Shown here piece after piece: positions 25,729 to 34,807 of a DNA stretch of 64,000 bases. The first letter of the stretch is position 1. The number at the start of each line of letters is the position of its first letter. The stretch lies in contig NZ_FPEI01000006.1 in NCBI RefSeq assembly GCF_900117415.1, positions 1,364,001 to 1,428,000 on the forward strand, read 5' to 3'. The notes beneath the pieces are model-generated. The model was not told the DNA's origin, did not search any database, and worked only from the letters and a program-made list of their open reading frames with translations. The translations under genes were made by a program, and so were the position numbers. The stretch comes from Hyphomicrobium sp. CS1BSMeth3. Its GTDB lineage: Bacteria > Pseudomonadota > Alphaproteobacteria > Rhizobiales > Hyphomicrobiaceae.

Positions 25729-25789
25729 CGTGGCTTCGCCACGAGTGGGGCCGCGGGCCCCACGCCCCGCGCGGGGGACACCCCCGCGC
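25729..25789. repeat. Cluster of three perfect short hairpins
   Basis: Three consecutive perfect hairpins directly follow the terminator: 25729-25743 (CGTGGC-TTC-GCCACG), 25745-25763 (GTGGGGCC-GCG-GGCCCCAC) and 25769-25789 (GCGCGGGGG-ACA-CCCCCGCGC). They are not translated in any convincing frame. Together with the elements at 25834-25956 and 25991-26054 they make this 490-bp gene-free stretch densely structured. Confidence 0.85.
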
Positions 25790-25833
25790 CCCCGTCTTTT
25801 ATGGACTTGGAGCGAGCCGCGAGCGCGCCAGGT

Positions 25834-25956
25834 CCCTTCTCCCCGTTCTTCACGGGGAGAAGGCTAGGATGAGGGGCGGAAACTTGCGCTGACGTTTGCG
25901 TATGCCGCCGCCCCTCACCCCGACCCTCTCCCCATTGAAGTCAATGGGGAGAGGGG
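25834..25956. repeat. Inverted pair of REP-like CTCTCCCC/GGGGAGAG elements
   Basis: Two REP-like palindromes in opposite orientation. The first, at 25834-25879, is CCCTTCTCCCC..GGGGAGAAGG followed by the tail CTAGGATGAGGGGCGG. The second, ending near 25956, has the inverted tail CCGCCCCTCACCCCGAC followed by CCTCTCCCC..GGGGAGAGG. The tail-palindrome pattern recurs at 63690-63734. Such head-to-tail pairs resemble BIMEs, and the CCCTCTCCCC motif is widespread between genes in Hyphomicrobiales. Confidence 0.88.
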
Positions 25957-25990
25957 GAAGTGGGGCGCATCATACGCCGCGCTGTCGCTC

Positions 25991-26054
25991 TGGCCGCCGC
26001 GGGCATAGCACCACGACCGAAGGCGAAGCACCCCTTCCCAGCAGCCCGCGGCCA
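25991..26054. repeat. Intergenic inverted repeat, GCCGCGGGCATAGCAC family, copy 2
   Basis: A 64-bp element with arms TGGCCGCCGCGGGC and GCCCGCGGCCA. It shares the blocks GCCGCGGGCATAGCAC and CTTCCCAGCAGCCCGCGGC with 8853-8914; the centres differ. It lies downstream of the ornithine-cyclodeaminase-family gene. The bases 26055-26136 that follow hold nothing I recognise. Confidence 0.8.
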
Positions 26055-26136
26055 GTAAATAAAAAGGAGGGGGTCCGGGGTCTCTCCGGTGGAGCGCGAG
26101 GCTAGCCTCGCTCGCGCCGCAGGCGCGAAGCACTCG

Positions 26137-27087
26137 CTATCGTGGGAGCTCAACACCGACGCCGAGCGACAGTGCCGTCTCGTACACCAGATTGGCGACG
26201 ACCATGTCCTCCATGGCATTACCCATGGACTTGTAGAGCGTCACCTCCGTATCGCTCGTGCGCCCGGGCTTCGCGCCAGCGAGCACTTCGCCAAGCTCCA
26301 CGGCCGACGATGGATCCCGTCCCGCCAGTTCCGCGCACCCGACCGGCGCCGGACTGAAGGCATTACGCGTCTCGACGCAGATGCGCGCGCGTTCGATCAG
26401 TGCCGTCGGCACCTCGCTCCCGGGCGGCGCGAAGCCGACGGACGTGACATGCGTGCCCGGCTTGATCCACGCGTCCTCGATGACCGGCGTCGTCGATGAG
26501 GTCGTGAGGCACACGATGTCGGACTCGCGCACGGAGGCTTCGAGATCATTCGTCGCCTTCGCCAGCGGGCTGAGCCCTGCAATGGCATTGGCAACGTCGT
26601 GCCGCCGCGCAAACACGCGAATGTCCTCGATGTTCAGCAAGGTGACGAGCAGACGGACGTGCTCCCGCGCCTGCACGCCCCCGCCGATCACCGTCGCGAT
26701 CTTCGCATCCTTGCGCGCGAGTGGATCGATGGAAAGGACCGCTCCGCCCGCCGTGCGGATACCTGTGATGGCGGCGGCGTCCATGACGGCGAGCGGTGCA
26801 CCGGTCTCGCGGTCGAAGAGGCTGATGAGCCCCATATGGCTCGGCAGGTGGTGCGCGTGATTGCCCTCGAAGACATTCACCGTCTTGAGTGCGATGTGGC
26901 GGGCCGGCATCCAGGCCAGCATCGCAAGCGCGAAGCCCTTGCCCGGTACATCGATCTTCGGCCGCGGCGGGGCCTGAACCGTCCCCGCGCTCAATGCCTT
27001 GAAACCCTCGGCCAGCGTGGCAAGGACGGCGCCCGGCTCGATGAGCGACGTCACATCGGCCGTCGAGAGATAGCGTATGGATGTCAA
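26137..27087 (-). CDS. Ornithine cyclodeaminase / mu-crystallin family protein
   Basis: A protein of about 316 aa in the OCD/mu-crystallin/alanine dehydrogenase family. It has 'IRYLSTADVTSLIEPGAVLA' at the N-terminus, 'MLAWMPARHIALKTVNVFEG' with the substrate-binding Lys, 'AAAITGIRTAGGAVLSIDP', the Rossmann motif 'ATVIGGGVQAREHVR', and 'DIVCLTTSSTTPVI'. Members act on ornithine, proline-type imines or other amino acids, so the substrate is not assigned. Start: TTG 27087 fits the family N-terminus and has GAGGG upstream; an ATG at 27144 would add 19 atypical residues. It probably catalyses an NAD(P)H-linked amino/imino-acid conversion. Confidence 0.88.
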   Translation of the reverse strand: MTSIRYLSTADVTSLIEPGAVLATLAEGFKALSAGTVQAPPRPKIDVPGKGFALAMLAWMPARHIALKTVNVFEGNHAHHLPSHMGLISLFDRETGAPLAVMDAAAITGIRTAGGAVLSIDPLARKDAKIATVIGGGVQAREHVRLLVTLLNIEDIRVFARRHDVANAIAGLSPLAKATNDLEASVRESDIVCLTTSSTTPVIEDAWIKPGTHVTSVGFAPPGSEVPTALIERARICVETRNAFSPAPVGCAELAGRDPSSAVELGEVLAGAKPGRTSDTEVTLYKSMGNAMEDMVVANLVYETALSLGVGVELPR

Positions 27088-27195
27088 AGCCCGGGCCCTC
27101 GCCTGCGCGCGATCAAAAAGTAAACCGGCGGACGTGCCTCGCACGCCGCCGGCTCACAAGAGAACGCGGAATGGCCGAGCCTGCAAGCGGCCCGA

Positions 27196-27735
27196 TCAGT
27201 GCGGGAAAGCGGGATTGCCGAAGGCGGCCTCGATCGAGGCGATCTGCTGGCCGACCGGATTATCCTGGGTATCGATCTTTCCGGCGCGCGCTGCCTCGAG
27301 CGCGCGGTCGATGCGCACGACGCGATCCTGCAGCGCGAAGCTTTCCTCGATGAGGGCGCGGATCGCGCGCGGCAGTCCGCCGTAGTCCTTCACGTGCTGC
27401 GGGCGCGCAACGCCGAGCCGGATGCGGCGGCGCTTCACGTGCGCTTCCTCCGCCGTGATCTCGCCGAGCTTGAGCGCGCGGCGCATCAGCAGCCATGAAG
27501 CAAGCTCGAGAAGCCGCGTCGTCAGACGCATGCTCTCGGTTGCATAAACGACGTTGAGGGAAGCGGAAAGTGCCTTGGCTTCCTGTCGCCCGGCGCCATC
27601 AAGGTAGGCCGCGGTGCGCTCGACGAGCGCCATGCCATCCTTGAAAATCCGATCGAATTGCTCAGACGCGGTGAAATGCTCGGCAAACGAAACCGTTTCA
27701 CCATTGCTGGCATTCGAAGCGACGCTACGCACCAT
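27196..27735 (-). CDS. rcdA: DUF1465 / RcdA-like cell-cycle adaptor
   Basis: A protein of about 179 aa of the DUF1465 family, whose founding member is Caulobacter RcdA. RcdA links PopA-bound cargo such as CtrA to ClpXP, so that the master regulator is degraded before replication. The diagnostic blocks are 'VSFAEHFTASEQFDRIFKDG', 'MALVERTAAYLDG', 'YATESMRLTTRLLELASWLL' and 'GGLPRAIRALIEESFALQDR'. ATG 27735 gives a length near the Caulobacter protein (177 aa); ATG 27804 would add 23 residues. It is in the same direction as the ornithine-cyclodeaminase-family gene but 108 bp upstream of it. It is a useful taxonomic marker for alphaproteobacteria. Confidence 0.87.
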   Translation of the reverse strand: MVRSVASNASNGETVSFAEHFTASEQFDRIFKDGMALVERTAAYLDGAGRQEAKALSASLNVVYATESMRLTTRLLELASWLLMRRALKLGEITAEEAHVKRRRIRLGVARPQHVKDYGGLPRAIRALIEESFALQDRVVRIDRALEAARAGKIDTQDNPVGQQIASIEAAFGNPAFPH

Positions 27736-27909
27736 GGGACCCACCGACACGACAGAACTCGACACGGCTTTCAACCTATCAGCAACCTTGTTCGCTGTGA
27801 ACATCGCAGCTGCTGGTTAACAAAGCTCTCCTGAGATTGTCGCTAATATGTGGCCCTCGCGCGGCACCTCGCGGCGCTTGTGGATAACGCCAATGGACAA
27901 CGTCGACGC

Positions 27910-28338
27910 TTAACGATTGAGGCTGAACTGCGCGGTCCCGCCACCGCCCGACAGCGAAGCGGTCAGCTTGTTGTGGCTGTGCACTCGGATGCGGATCGAT
28001 CCCTGAATGCCGTACTCGGAGTTGTAGAACTCGCCGGCGTAGGTGCTGCCCGTCAGATGCGAGAGCGCCGCATTCTGGATGACGCGCGCCGAGGCCGTCG
28101 CGCACACGGCGTGCATGGCAACACCACCACCGCCAGAGTTGCGGAACGTCACGCGGCAGCGCGCGCGCTCCCTCTCGCCGGACGGGAAGGTGATCATGCC
28201 GCCGCCAGCCCACGAACCGGCAAGCGACTGGGCCTGGGCATAGATCGCCCCGGCCGTGAAAACTCCCAGCGCACCGGAAAAAACAAGGGCCGCGCCGAGA
28301 CCGACAGCGAATGTGCGCTTCGTGCGAACGAGTGTCAT
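27910..28338 (-). CDS. Hypothetical secreted small protein
   Basis: A 142-aa unknown protein with a signal peptide (about 1-36, 'GVFTAGAIYAQAQS' at the cleavage region). The mature domain begins 'LAGSWAGGGMITFPSGERER' and ends with a Gly-rich segment. Two cysteines ('ARCRVTF', 'HAVCATA') may form a disulfide. The pattern of a beta-rich domain opening G-x-W-x-G-x-G is common in rhizobial secreted proteins, but I cannot name a family with certainty. ATG 28338 follows a GAGGAGCA ribosome site. About 240 bp of apparently non-coding sequence separates it from the divergent thioesterase gene. Confidence 0.75.
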   Translation of the reverse strand: MTLVRTKRTFAVGLGAALVFSGALGVFTAGAIYAQAQSLAGSWAGGGMITFPSGERERARCRVTFRNSGGGGVAMHAVCATASARVIQNAALSHLTGSTYAGEFYNSEYGIQGSIRIRVHSHNKLTASLSGGGGTAQFSLNR

Positions 28339-28578
28339 GAGCGTGCTCCTCTCCCCATGATCGAAAGTTAGGATCGCCCCCTCCACGCGACAACGGCACG
28401 CCGCATTGCACGCAGAGGGAAAAGCTCTGGATAGCGCGTCATCAACGTCGATGACTGTGGACATCCGTCTAAGAAAGTCCGCGCAAATGGCGCTTTCACG
28501 CAGTGGACAGGGCGAGAGTTCGGCGACAAGGTGCGAATCGATAAACCTTCGTTGAAAAAGTAGTGATCGGTACACCGC

Positions 28579-29010
28579 ATGTCCGCAGCACCGCCAACCG
28601 CATCGCCATCGGCCGTTCCGCCGGGCTTCAAGCTCATGCTCCCGAACGACGGCTTCATGAGCAACAACGGGCCCTACTATCTGCGCCGCATCACGGAAGG
28701 CGGATACGCGTACGGCTTCCAGAGTGACGAACGGCACAGGAATCCGAACAACGTCCTGCACGGCGGCGCCGTCATCGGATTTCTCGACACCATCATGGGG
28801 CACTTCGCGGCGAGCTCGGCGAAGCGTCCGACCGCGACGATCGGCTTCGATTGCCGCTTTCTGGCGAGCGCCCCGCCCGGCGCGTGGATCGAAGGCCGCG
28901 TGATCATGCGCCGGCTGGCGCGGACGCTCGCCTTCGTCGACGGCGAGGCTCTCGCCGACGGCAAGCTGCTCGTCGCGGCCTCGGGCATCTTCAAGGTGTT
29001 CGAGGGCTGA
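28579..29010 (+). CDS. PaaI-type hotdog thioesterase
   Basis: A 143-aa acyl-CoA thioesterase of the PaaI/4HBT hotdog superfamily. It shows 'NPNNVLHGGAVIGFLDTIMG' (residues 55-74), where the HGG loop and following acidic residue belong to the active site, and 'IGFDCRFLASAPPGAWIEGR', the usual second strand. It hydrolyses CoA thioesters; the acyl group cannot be told from sequence. A Pro/Ala-rich stretch of about 15 residues precedes the domain. It stands alone between divergent and convergent neighbours. Confidence 0.9.
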   Translation: MSAAPPTASPSAVPPGFKLMLPNDGFMSNNGPYYLRRITEGGYAYGFQSDERHRNPNNVLHGGAVIGFLDTIMGHFAASSAKRPTATIGFDCRFLASAPPGAWIEGRVIMRRLARTLAFVDGEALADGKLLVAASGIFKVFEG

Positions 29011-29132
29011 TCAGCCGGCGCGCTCAGGGCCCGAGCTGCCGTTCGACGGCCCGCATCGGCAAGATGAGGCGCTGAGCATCGGGCAGGCGCCCATCCGCAC
29101 GAAGCACCGATCGGCGGTCGCGCGCTGCGCGC

Positions 29133-29645
29133 CTAGCTGCGCGTCAAGCGGAAGATGGTGCCGCGCCAGCGCTCACCGTCCCCCTCGATTATTTCGACCG
29201 GACCCGAATGAACTGCGGGGATCGCACGGCGCCAGAATGCCAGTGCCGGCCAGTTATCGGCCAGCACCGCAATCTCCCACCTGCCGGGGCGCTCCGCGAT
29301 CACCTGGCGCGCGATCTCTGTGCCGATACCGCGCCGGCGGTACTTCCGCGCGACGAAGAACTCGGCAATTGCGAAGTCGACCGGCCGGCCGAGCGCCGAC
29401 CAGTCATTGACAAGGACGAAGCCCGCGAGGCGGCCTGCGATGTGAACGAGCAAGGGCTCGCGGTTCGGTTCAGACCAGTAAGCGTCCAGGTGCGGATAGG
29501 CGAAGATCCCGTCATGGCCCAGTTCGCCATGCGGGCTCTCGAACGGCGCGAACTCGGAGAAGTCGTGCAGGTAGAGCTGCATGAGCCGGGAGAGGGTGTG
29601 TACCTCGTCAGCCCGCGCCCGCGCGATCTGCACGACATCCGCCAT
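29133..29645 (-). CDS. GNAT-family N-acetyltransferase
   Basis: A 170-aa GNAT acetyltransferase. The acetyl-CoA binding motif A is 'EFFVARKYRRRGIGTEIARQ' (residues about 95-114, R-x-x-G-I-G), followed by 'WEIAVLADNWPALAFWRRAI' (motif B). The N-terminal part 'LMQLYLHDFSEFAP' is typical of the stand-alone GNATs annotated as YkkB/PA4866-like. The substrate is unknown. It lies 5 bp downstream of the carboxynorspermidine-dehydrogenase-like gene on the same strand, so the two may share a transcript, and a polyamine or amino-acid substrate is an attractive guess. Confidence 0.9.
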   Translation of the reverse strand: MADVVQIARARADEVHTLSRLMQLYLHDFSEFAPFESPHGELGHDGIFAYPHLDAYWSEPNREPLLVHIAGRLAGFVLVNDWSALGRPVDFAIAEFFVARKYRRRGIGTEIARQVIAERPGRWEIAVLADNWPALAFWRRAIPAVHSGPVEIIEGDGERWRGTIFRLTRS

Positions 29646-29650
29646 CGGCT

Positions 29651-30865
29651 TTAAGTCTTGACCTTGAAGAGCTCCTTCTGGTCGCTCTTCTTCACGTCGA
29701 TGAGATGCCAGGGCAGGCCCTGCTTGCCGATCTCGTCCATGAAGGGCTTGGACGGAAGCTGCTCGACGTTGAACACGCCCTTCCCCTTCCAGTGGCCCTG
29801 GAACATCATCATGGCACCGACCACGGGCGGCACGCCGGTCGTGTAGGACACCGCCTGCGCGCCGGTCTCCTTGTAGGACTTGGCGTGATCGCACACGTTG
29901 TAGATCATCGCGCGCTTCTCCTTGCCGTTCTTCTTGCCGACAAAGATCACGCCGATGGACGTCTTGCCCGTGTAGTTCTCGCCGAGCGATGACGGCGGCG
30001 GCAGCAGCTCCTTCAGGAACTCCATGGGGATGACGGGATTGCCCTTGTACATGACGGGGTCGATGCGCGTCATGCCGACGTTCTGGAGCACCTCGAGGTG
30101 CTTGATGTAGTTGTCCGAGAACGTCATCCAGAAGCGGATCTGCTCGAGCCCCTTGATATGCTTCACGAGGCTCTCCTCCTCCTCGTGATAGATGAGGTAG
30201 CTCTTGCGCTCGCCGACTTCCGGGTAGTCGATCATGGCCGAGATCGAGAGCGGATCGATGTCGATCCACTTGCCATTTTTCCAATACTTGCCGCGCTGGG
30301 TCACCTCGCGGAGATTGATCTCGGGATTGAAGTTCGTCGCGAACGCCTTGCCGTGGCTGCCGTCATTGCAGTCCACGATATCGATCTGGTTGATCTCGTC
30401 GAACAGGAACTCCTGCGCATAGGCGCAGTAGATGTTCGACTGGCCGGGATCGAAGCCGCAGCCGAGCACGGCCATGATGCCGGCGGCCTTATACTTGGAA
30501 TGGTACGGCCACTGCCACTTGTAGGTGAACTTCGCTTCGTCGCGCGGCTCGTAGTTGGCCGTGTCCATGTAGTGCACGCCCGCTTCGAGGCACGCATCCA
30601 TGATCGGCAGATCCTGGTACGGCAGGGCCATGTTGATGACGAGGTGCGGCTTGATCTTCTTCAGGAGCTTCACGGTCGCCTTGACGTCATCGGCATCGAG
30701 CTTGTGGATCTCGATCGGCGTCTTGCAGCGCTTTGCGACGGCCTCGCAGCTCTCGATGCGGCGCGAGGCCAGGTGGATCGTCTTGAACACGTCGCGGTTC
30801 ATCGCGCACTTCTGCGCGGTGACGGAACCGGCAGCACCGGCGCCAATGATCAGAACGGTATCCAC
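29651..30865 (-). CDS. Saccharopine-dehydrogenase family protein, carboxynorspermidine/carboxyspermidine dehydrogenase-like
   Basis: A 404-aa protein of the Lys1/carboxynorspermidine dehydrogenase family, which condenses aspartate semialdehyde with a diamine in the alternative polyamine route. It opens 'VDTVLIIGAGAAGSVTAQKC' (Rossmann G-x-G-x-x-G), then 'LVINMALPYQDLPIMDACLE', 'YMDTANYEPRDEAKF', 'VLGCGFDPGQSNIYCAYAQE', and 'VDCNDGSHGKAFATNFNPEI'. Start is the GTG at 30865 with GAGGAG upstream. The partner gene nspC (carboxynorspermidine decarboxylase), often adjacent in rhizobia, is absent from the window, so pathway membership rests on similarity alone. Confidence 0.85.
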   Translation of the reverse strand: MDTVLIIGAGAAGSVTAQKCAMNRDVFKTIHLASRRIESCEAVAKRCKTPIEIHKLDADDVKATVKLLKKIKPHLVINMALPYQDLPIMDACLEAGVHYMDTANYEPRDEAKFTYKWQWPYHSKYKAAGIMAVLGCGFDPGQSNIYCAYAQEFLFDEINQIDIVDCNDGSHGKAFATNFNPEINLREVTQRGKYWKNGKWIDIDPLSISAMIDYPEVGERKSYLIYHEEEESLVKHIKGLEQIRFWMTFSDNYIKHLEVLQNVGMTRIDPVMYKGNPVIPMEFLKELLPPPSSLGENYTGKTSIGVIFVGKKNGKEKRAMIYNVCDHAKSYKETGAQAVSYTTGVPPVVGAMMMFQGHWKGKGVFNVEQLPSKPFMDEIGKQGLPWHLIDVKKSDQKELFKVKT

Positions 30866-30966
30866 GGGGCGTCTCCTCGAATGCAGGGGGATGTCGCGCG
30901 AAGCCGGGAGGGTTGGGCTTTCGGCTCTACCTCCCATGGGCGGCGTCGATATTGCAGTTGTCTGTG

Positions 30967-31398
30967 TTATTCAATGGGGAATTGGGCACCGGGCCTTCCA
31001 CCCATCGATCCTTCTTTGGCGAGCACCCAACCTGAAAGCCCGTAGGATGAGGACAGCACGAAGCCTTTTAGACCTCGGCCGGTCAGCTCCTCCGCCGCAC
31101 ATGAGAGATCAGCAGCCCAAGGGCCCGGAGCTCCCGCAATACGGTAAGACTCCATGATCTGCGGGGCATACGTCGACACAAGCTGTTCGACGGAAATCAC
31201 CTCCAAAGCAAAGATGATGTTCCCAAAGGCATCATTCTCAAGGTGATATCCCTCAACGCCCGTGAATACGATTTCGCGGAGCTGGCCTTCGGCCATGGCC
31301 GTGCTTCGGCTGCGGAGCCGAATCTGGCGGGCTTCGCAGTTCACCTCATAGGAGACAAGAACATCGTCATGAAGCGAAGGCAGATTGTCTGCTGACAT
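30967..31398 (-). CDS. Hypothetical protein, possibly Imm50-like
   Basis: A 143-aa unknown cytoplasmic protein. It begins 'MSADNLPSLHDDVLVSYEVN' and continues with alternating strands ('GQLREIVFTGVEGYHLENDA'). The 'LHDxxL' opening followed by short beta strands resembles immunity-protein-like (Imm50-type) and related small domains, but the similarity is only by eye. There is no toxin gene next to it. Codon use is less GC-biased than its neighbours. It lies 21 bp downstream of yggS in the same direction. Confidence 0.6.
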   Translation of the reverse strand: MSADNLPSLHDDVLVSYEVNCEARQIRLRSRSTAMAEGQLREIVFTGVEGYHLENDAFGNIIFALEVISVEQLVSTYAPQIMESYRIAGAPGPWAADLSCAAEELTGRGLKGFVLSSSYGLSGWVLAKEGSMGGRPGAQFPIE

Positions 31399-31419
31399 GA
31401 TCCGGTCTCTGCACTCTCT

Positions 31420-32088
31420 TCACCCCCGACTGCCGAATATCGCGCTGCCGACGCGCACGTAGGTCGCGCCGAGTTCCACCGCGGCCTCGAAGTCGCCACT
31501 CATGCCCATGCTGAGCTCGGGGAGCCCATGCTCGCGGGCGAGCTTCGACAGGAAAGCGAAGTGCACCGCCGGCTCCTCGTCCACGGGCGGAATGCACATC
31601 AGGCCCTCGATCTCCATTTTCAGCTCATCCTGCACGAGCTTAAGGAAGTCGGGCAGATCCGCCGGGGCAACGCCCGCTTTCTGCTCCTCCTCGCCCGTAT
31701 TGACCTGCACGAGCAGGCGCAGCGTCTTCCCGCGCGCGGCCATCTCGGCTTTCAGCGCGTGGGCGAGCTTCGGCCGGTCGAGCGTGTGGAGCACATCGAA
31801 CAGCGCGACGGCGTCCCGCACCTTGTTGGTCTGCAGGGGACCGATCAGGTGTAGCTCCAGGTCCGGGTGCGCATTCTTGAGCGCCGGCCACTTGGCCTGG
31901 GCCTCCTGAACGCGATTTTCCCCAAAGAGTCGCTGCCCGGCCGCGATGACCGGCTTGATATCCACCTCGCCGAACGTCTTTGACACCACGATCAGCCGAA
32001 CCGATGCGGGGTCCCGTCCGACCTCCCGCGCCGCCTTCTCGATCCGACCGCGGACGGCCTCGAGCCGCAATTCTGCCGTGTCCGTCAT
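31420..32088 (-). CDS. yggS: PLP-homeostasis protein YggS/PROSC
   Basis: A 222-aa COG0325 protein that binds pyridoxal phosphate and maintains vitamin B6 balance without known enzymatic activity. Lys37 in '[20 protein letters not shown]' binds PLP. '[14 protein letters not shown]', '[20 protein letters not shown]' and '[20 protein letters not shown]' are family signatures. Start ATG 32088 has AAGGCGGAGA upstream; an ATG at 32112 would add 8 residues. It is divergent from leuS, the common alphaproteobacterial arrangement, with about 90 bp between the starts for both promoters. Confidence 0.95.
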   Translation of the reverse strand: MTDTAELRLEAVRGRIEKAAREVGRDPASVRLIVVSKTFGEVDIKPVIAAGQRLFGENRVQEAQAKWPALKNAHPDLELHLIGPLQTNKVRDAVALFDVLHTLDRPKLAHALKAEMAARGKTLRLLVQVNTGEEEQKAGVAPADLPDFLKLVQDELKMEIEGLMCIPPVDEEPAVHFAFLSKLAREHGLPELSMGMSGDFEAAVELGATYVRVGSAIFGSRG

Positions 32089-32179
32089 CGTCTCCGCCTT
32101 GACCCGCCCCATCCTTTGGGCTCATTACGCCCCGAGCTTATTCGCCCACAGTACGGCAAACACTTACCGAGGTCGCTCC

Positions 32180-34807
32180 ATGGCCGCCGAACGCTATAAC
32201 GCGCCCGAACGCGAGCAGCACTGGCAATCTGTCTGGGAATCGCGCGGGGCCTTCCGTACGACGACTGACCCGGCCAAGCCCAAGTGCTACGTGCTCGAGA
32301 TGTTTCCGTACCCCTCCGGGCGCATCCATATGGGGCACGTCAGAAACTATACCATGGGCGATGTGCTCGCCCGCTACAAGCGTGCCCGCGGCTTCAATGT
32401 CCTGCACCCCATGGGCTGGGACGCCTTCGGCATGCCGGCCGAGAACGCCGCCATGGAGCGGCAGACCCACCCCGCCAAGTGGACCTACGCCAACATCGCC
32501 GCCATGAAGGCCCAGCTCAAATCCATGGGCCTCGCCATCGACTGGACGCGCGAATTCGCGACCTGCGATCCGAGCTACTACCGCCACCAGCAGCGCCTGT
32601 TCCTCGACATGTACGCGAAGGGCCTCGCCTACCGGCGTTCGAGCAAGGTGAACTGGGACCCCGTGGACCAGACCGTGCTCGCCAACGAGCAGGTCATCGA
32701 CGGCCGTGGCTGGCGTTCAGGTGCGCTCGTCGAGCAGCGCGAGCGCCTGCAGTGGGCCTTCAAGATCACCGAGTTCGCCGATGACCTCATCGAGGCGCTC
32801 GGCACGCTCGACAAGTGGCCCGAGAAGGTCCGGGTCATGCAGGAGAACTGGATCGGACGATCCGAGGGCCTGCTGATCCGCTGGGCGCTGGATGGCGCCG
32901 CACCGAACGGCGCGACCGAGCTGGAAGTTTTCACGACGCGCCCGGACACTCTCTATGGCGCTTCCTTCCTGGCCATCGCGCCGGATCACCCGCTGGCGCT
33001 GGCCGCGGCGGAGGCCAATCCCGCGGTCGCGGCCTTCAGCGAGGAGTGCCGCCGCATGGGCACTTCGCTCGCCACCATCGAGAGCGCGGAGAAGAAGGGC
33101 ATCGATACAGGCATCGTCGCCACGCACCCGCTCGACCCCAATTGGAAACTGCCGGTCTACGTCGCGAACTTCATTCTGATGGACTACGGCACGGGCGCCA
33201 TCTTCGGCTGTCCGGCACACGACCAGCGCGACATCGAGTTCGCCCGCGCCTACGGCCTGCCGGTCGTCCCCGTCGTCGCGCCGACGGACGCCAAGGCGCG
33301 CGCCCGCGCGATCGCCGAGATCGAGGCCGGCACGGCCTACGTCGATGACGGCGTGATGATCAACTCGCAGTTCATGGACGGTCTCGACGTCAAGGCGGCC
33401 TTCAACGCCATTGCCGACCGCCTCGAGAAGGCGACGCTCGCCGGCAAGCCGGTCGCCAAGCGCAAGATCAACTATCGCCTGCGCGACTGGGGCATCTCGC
33501 GCCAGCGCTACTGGGGCTGCCCCATCCCGATCATTCACTGCGGCGACTGCGGCGAGGTGCCCGTCCCCGTCGACCAGCTCCCGGTGAAGCTCCCCGAGGA
33601 TGCCTCTTTCTCCGAGCCCGGGAACCCGCTCGACCGCCACCCGACCTGGCGCCATGTCGACTGCCCGAAATGCGGGAAGCCGGCGACACGCGAGACGGAC
33701 ACCATGGACACGTTCGTCGACAGCTCCTGGTATTTCGTGCGCTTCACGGATCCCAATGCGGACACGCCCGTCGATCAGGCGGCGGCCGACTATTGGCTGC
33801 CGGTCGACCAGTACATCGGCGGCATCGAGCATGCGATCCTGCACCTCCTCTATTCGCGCTTCTTCACGCGCGCCATGGGCGTTGCCGGACACCTGAACCC
33901 GAAGCTGAAGGAGCCGTTCGCGGCGCTCTTCACGCAGGGCATGGTTGTGCACGAGACCTACAAGTCGGCCGACGGTGCCTGGCTGCTGCCGACCGAAGTA
34001 CGCTTCGAAGGCGAGGGCGACACGCGGCGCGCGACGGAGATTTCGACGGGCAAGCCGGCGCAGATCGGCTCGATCGAGAAGATGTCGAAGTCGAAGAAGA
34101 ACCTCGTCGACCCGGACGACATCATCCAGCACTACGGCGCCGACTGCGCCCGCTGGTTCATGCTTTCCGACAGCCCGCCCGAGCGCGATGTCATCTGGAC
34201 CGAAGCCGGCGTGGCCGGTGCCGGCCGCTTCATCCAGCGCCTCTGGCGCCTGCTCGGCGAGATCGAGACCAAGGCTGCACCCAAGGGCACCGCGCGCCCG
34301 GCTGAGCTCGGCCCCGAGGCCATGGCGCTCAGGCGCGCGACTCAGAAGACGCTCGACACCGTCGGCCGCAACATCGAAGGCCTGCGCTTCAATGTGGCCG
34401 TCGCGCAACTCTACGAGCTGTCGAACGAGGTCTCGGCGGCGCTCGGCAAGGCCGATGCGGGCCTGGACTGGGCACTTCGCGAGGCCGTCGAGCATCTTGT
34501 TCAGATGATCGGCCCGATGATGCCGCATTTGGCTGAAGAATGCTGGGCGCGGCTCGGTTACAACACTCTTTTGGCGGATCAGCCGTGGCCGCAGGTCGAA
34601 GGGGCCTTGCTCGTTGACGATCACGTAACCATTGCCGTACAGGTGAACGGCAAACGTCGGGACGAGCTGACGGTGGCCCGATCGGCCGCGAAGGAAGAGA
34701 TCGAGGCGGCAGCGCTCAAGCTGGAGTCTGTCGTGCGGGCTATCGAGGGACGGCCCGTGAGGAAGGTGATTGTGGTCCCACAGAGGATCGTGAATGTCGT
34801 CGCCTAG
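32180..34807 (+). CDS. leuS: Leucyl-tRNA synthetase
   Basis: LeuRS charges tRNA-Leu. At 875 aa it has the expected length. The HIGH-type motif is '[19 protein letters not shown]' (His50-Met-Gly-His53). The CP1 editing domain contains '[20 protein letters not shown]' and '[15 protein letters not shown]'. The catalytic core continues with '[19 protein letters not shown]', and the KMSKS loop is 'KMSKSKKN' near residue 634. The anticodon-binding and C-terminal domains follow. ATG 32180 is chosen because upstream in-frame codons have no coding character. lptE starts 14 bp before its stop, so they are translationally linked. Confidence 0.98.
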   Translation: MAAERYNAPEREQHWQSVWESRGAFRTTTDPAKPKCYVLEMFPYPSGRIHMGHVRNYTMGDVLARYKRARGFNVLHPMGWDAFGMPAENAAMERQTHPAKWTYANIAAMKAQLKSMGLAIDWTREFATCDPSYYRHQQRLFLDMYAKGLAYRRSSKVNWDPVDQTVLANEQVIDGRGWRSGALVEQRERLQWAFKITEFADDLIEALGTLDKWPEKVRVMQENWIGRSEGLLIRWALDGAAPNGATELEVFTTRPDTLYGASFLAIAPDHPLALAAAEANPAVAAFSEECRRMGTSLATIESAEKKGIDTGIVATHPLDPNWKLPVYVANFILMDYGTGAIFGCPAHDQRDIEFARAYGLPVVPVVAPTDAKARARAIAEIEAGTAYVDDGVMINSQFMDGLDVKAAFNAIADRLEKATLAGKPVAKRKINYRLRDWGISRQRYWGCPIPIIHCGDCGEVPVPVDQLPVKLPEDASFSEPGNPLDRHPTWRHVDCPKCGKPATRETDTMDTFVDSSWYFVRFTDPNADTPVDQAAADYWLPVDQYIGGIEHAILHLLYSRFFTRAMGVAGHLNPKLKEPFAALFTQGMVVHETYKSADGAWLLPTEVRFEGEGDTRRATEISTGKPAQIGSIEKMSKSKKNLVDPDDIIQHYGADCARWFMLSDSPPERDVIWTEAGVAGAGRFIQRLWRLLGEIETKAAPKGTARPAELGPEAMALRRATQKTLDTVGRNIEGLRFNVAVAQLYELSNEVSAALGKADAGLDWALREAVEHLVQMIGPMMPHLAEECWARLGYNTLLADQPWPQVEGALLVDDHVTIAVQVNGKRRDELTVARSAAKEEIEAAALKLESVVRAIEGRPVRKVIVVPQRIVNVVA

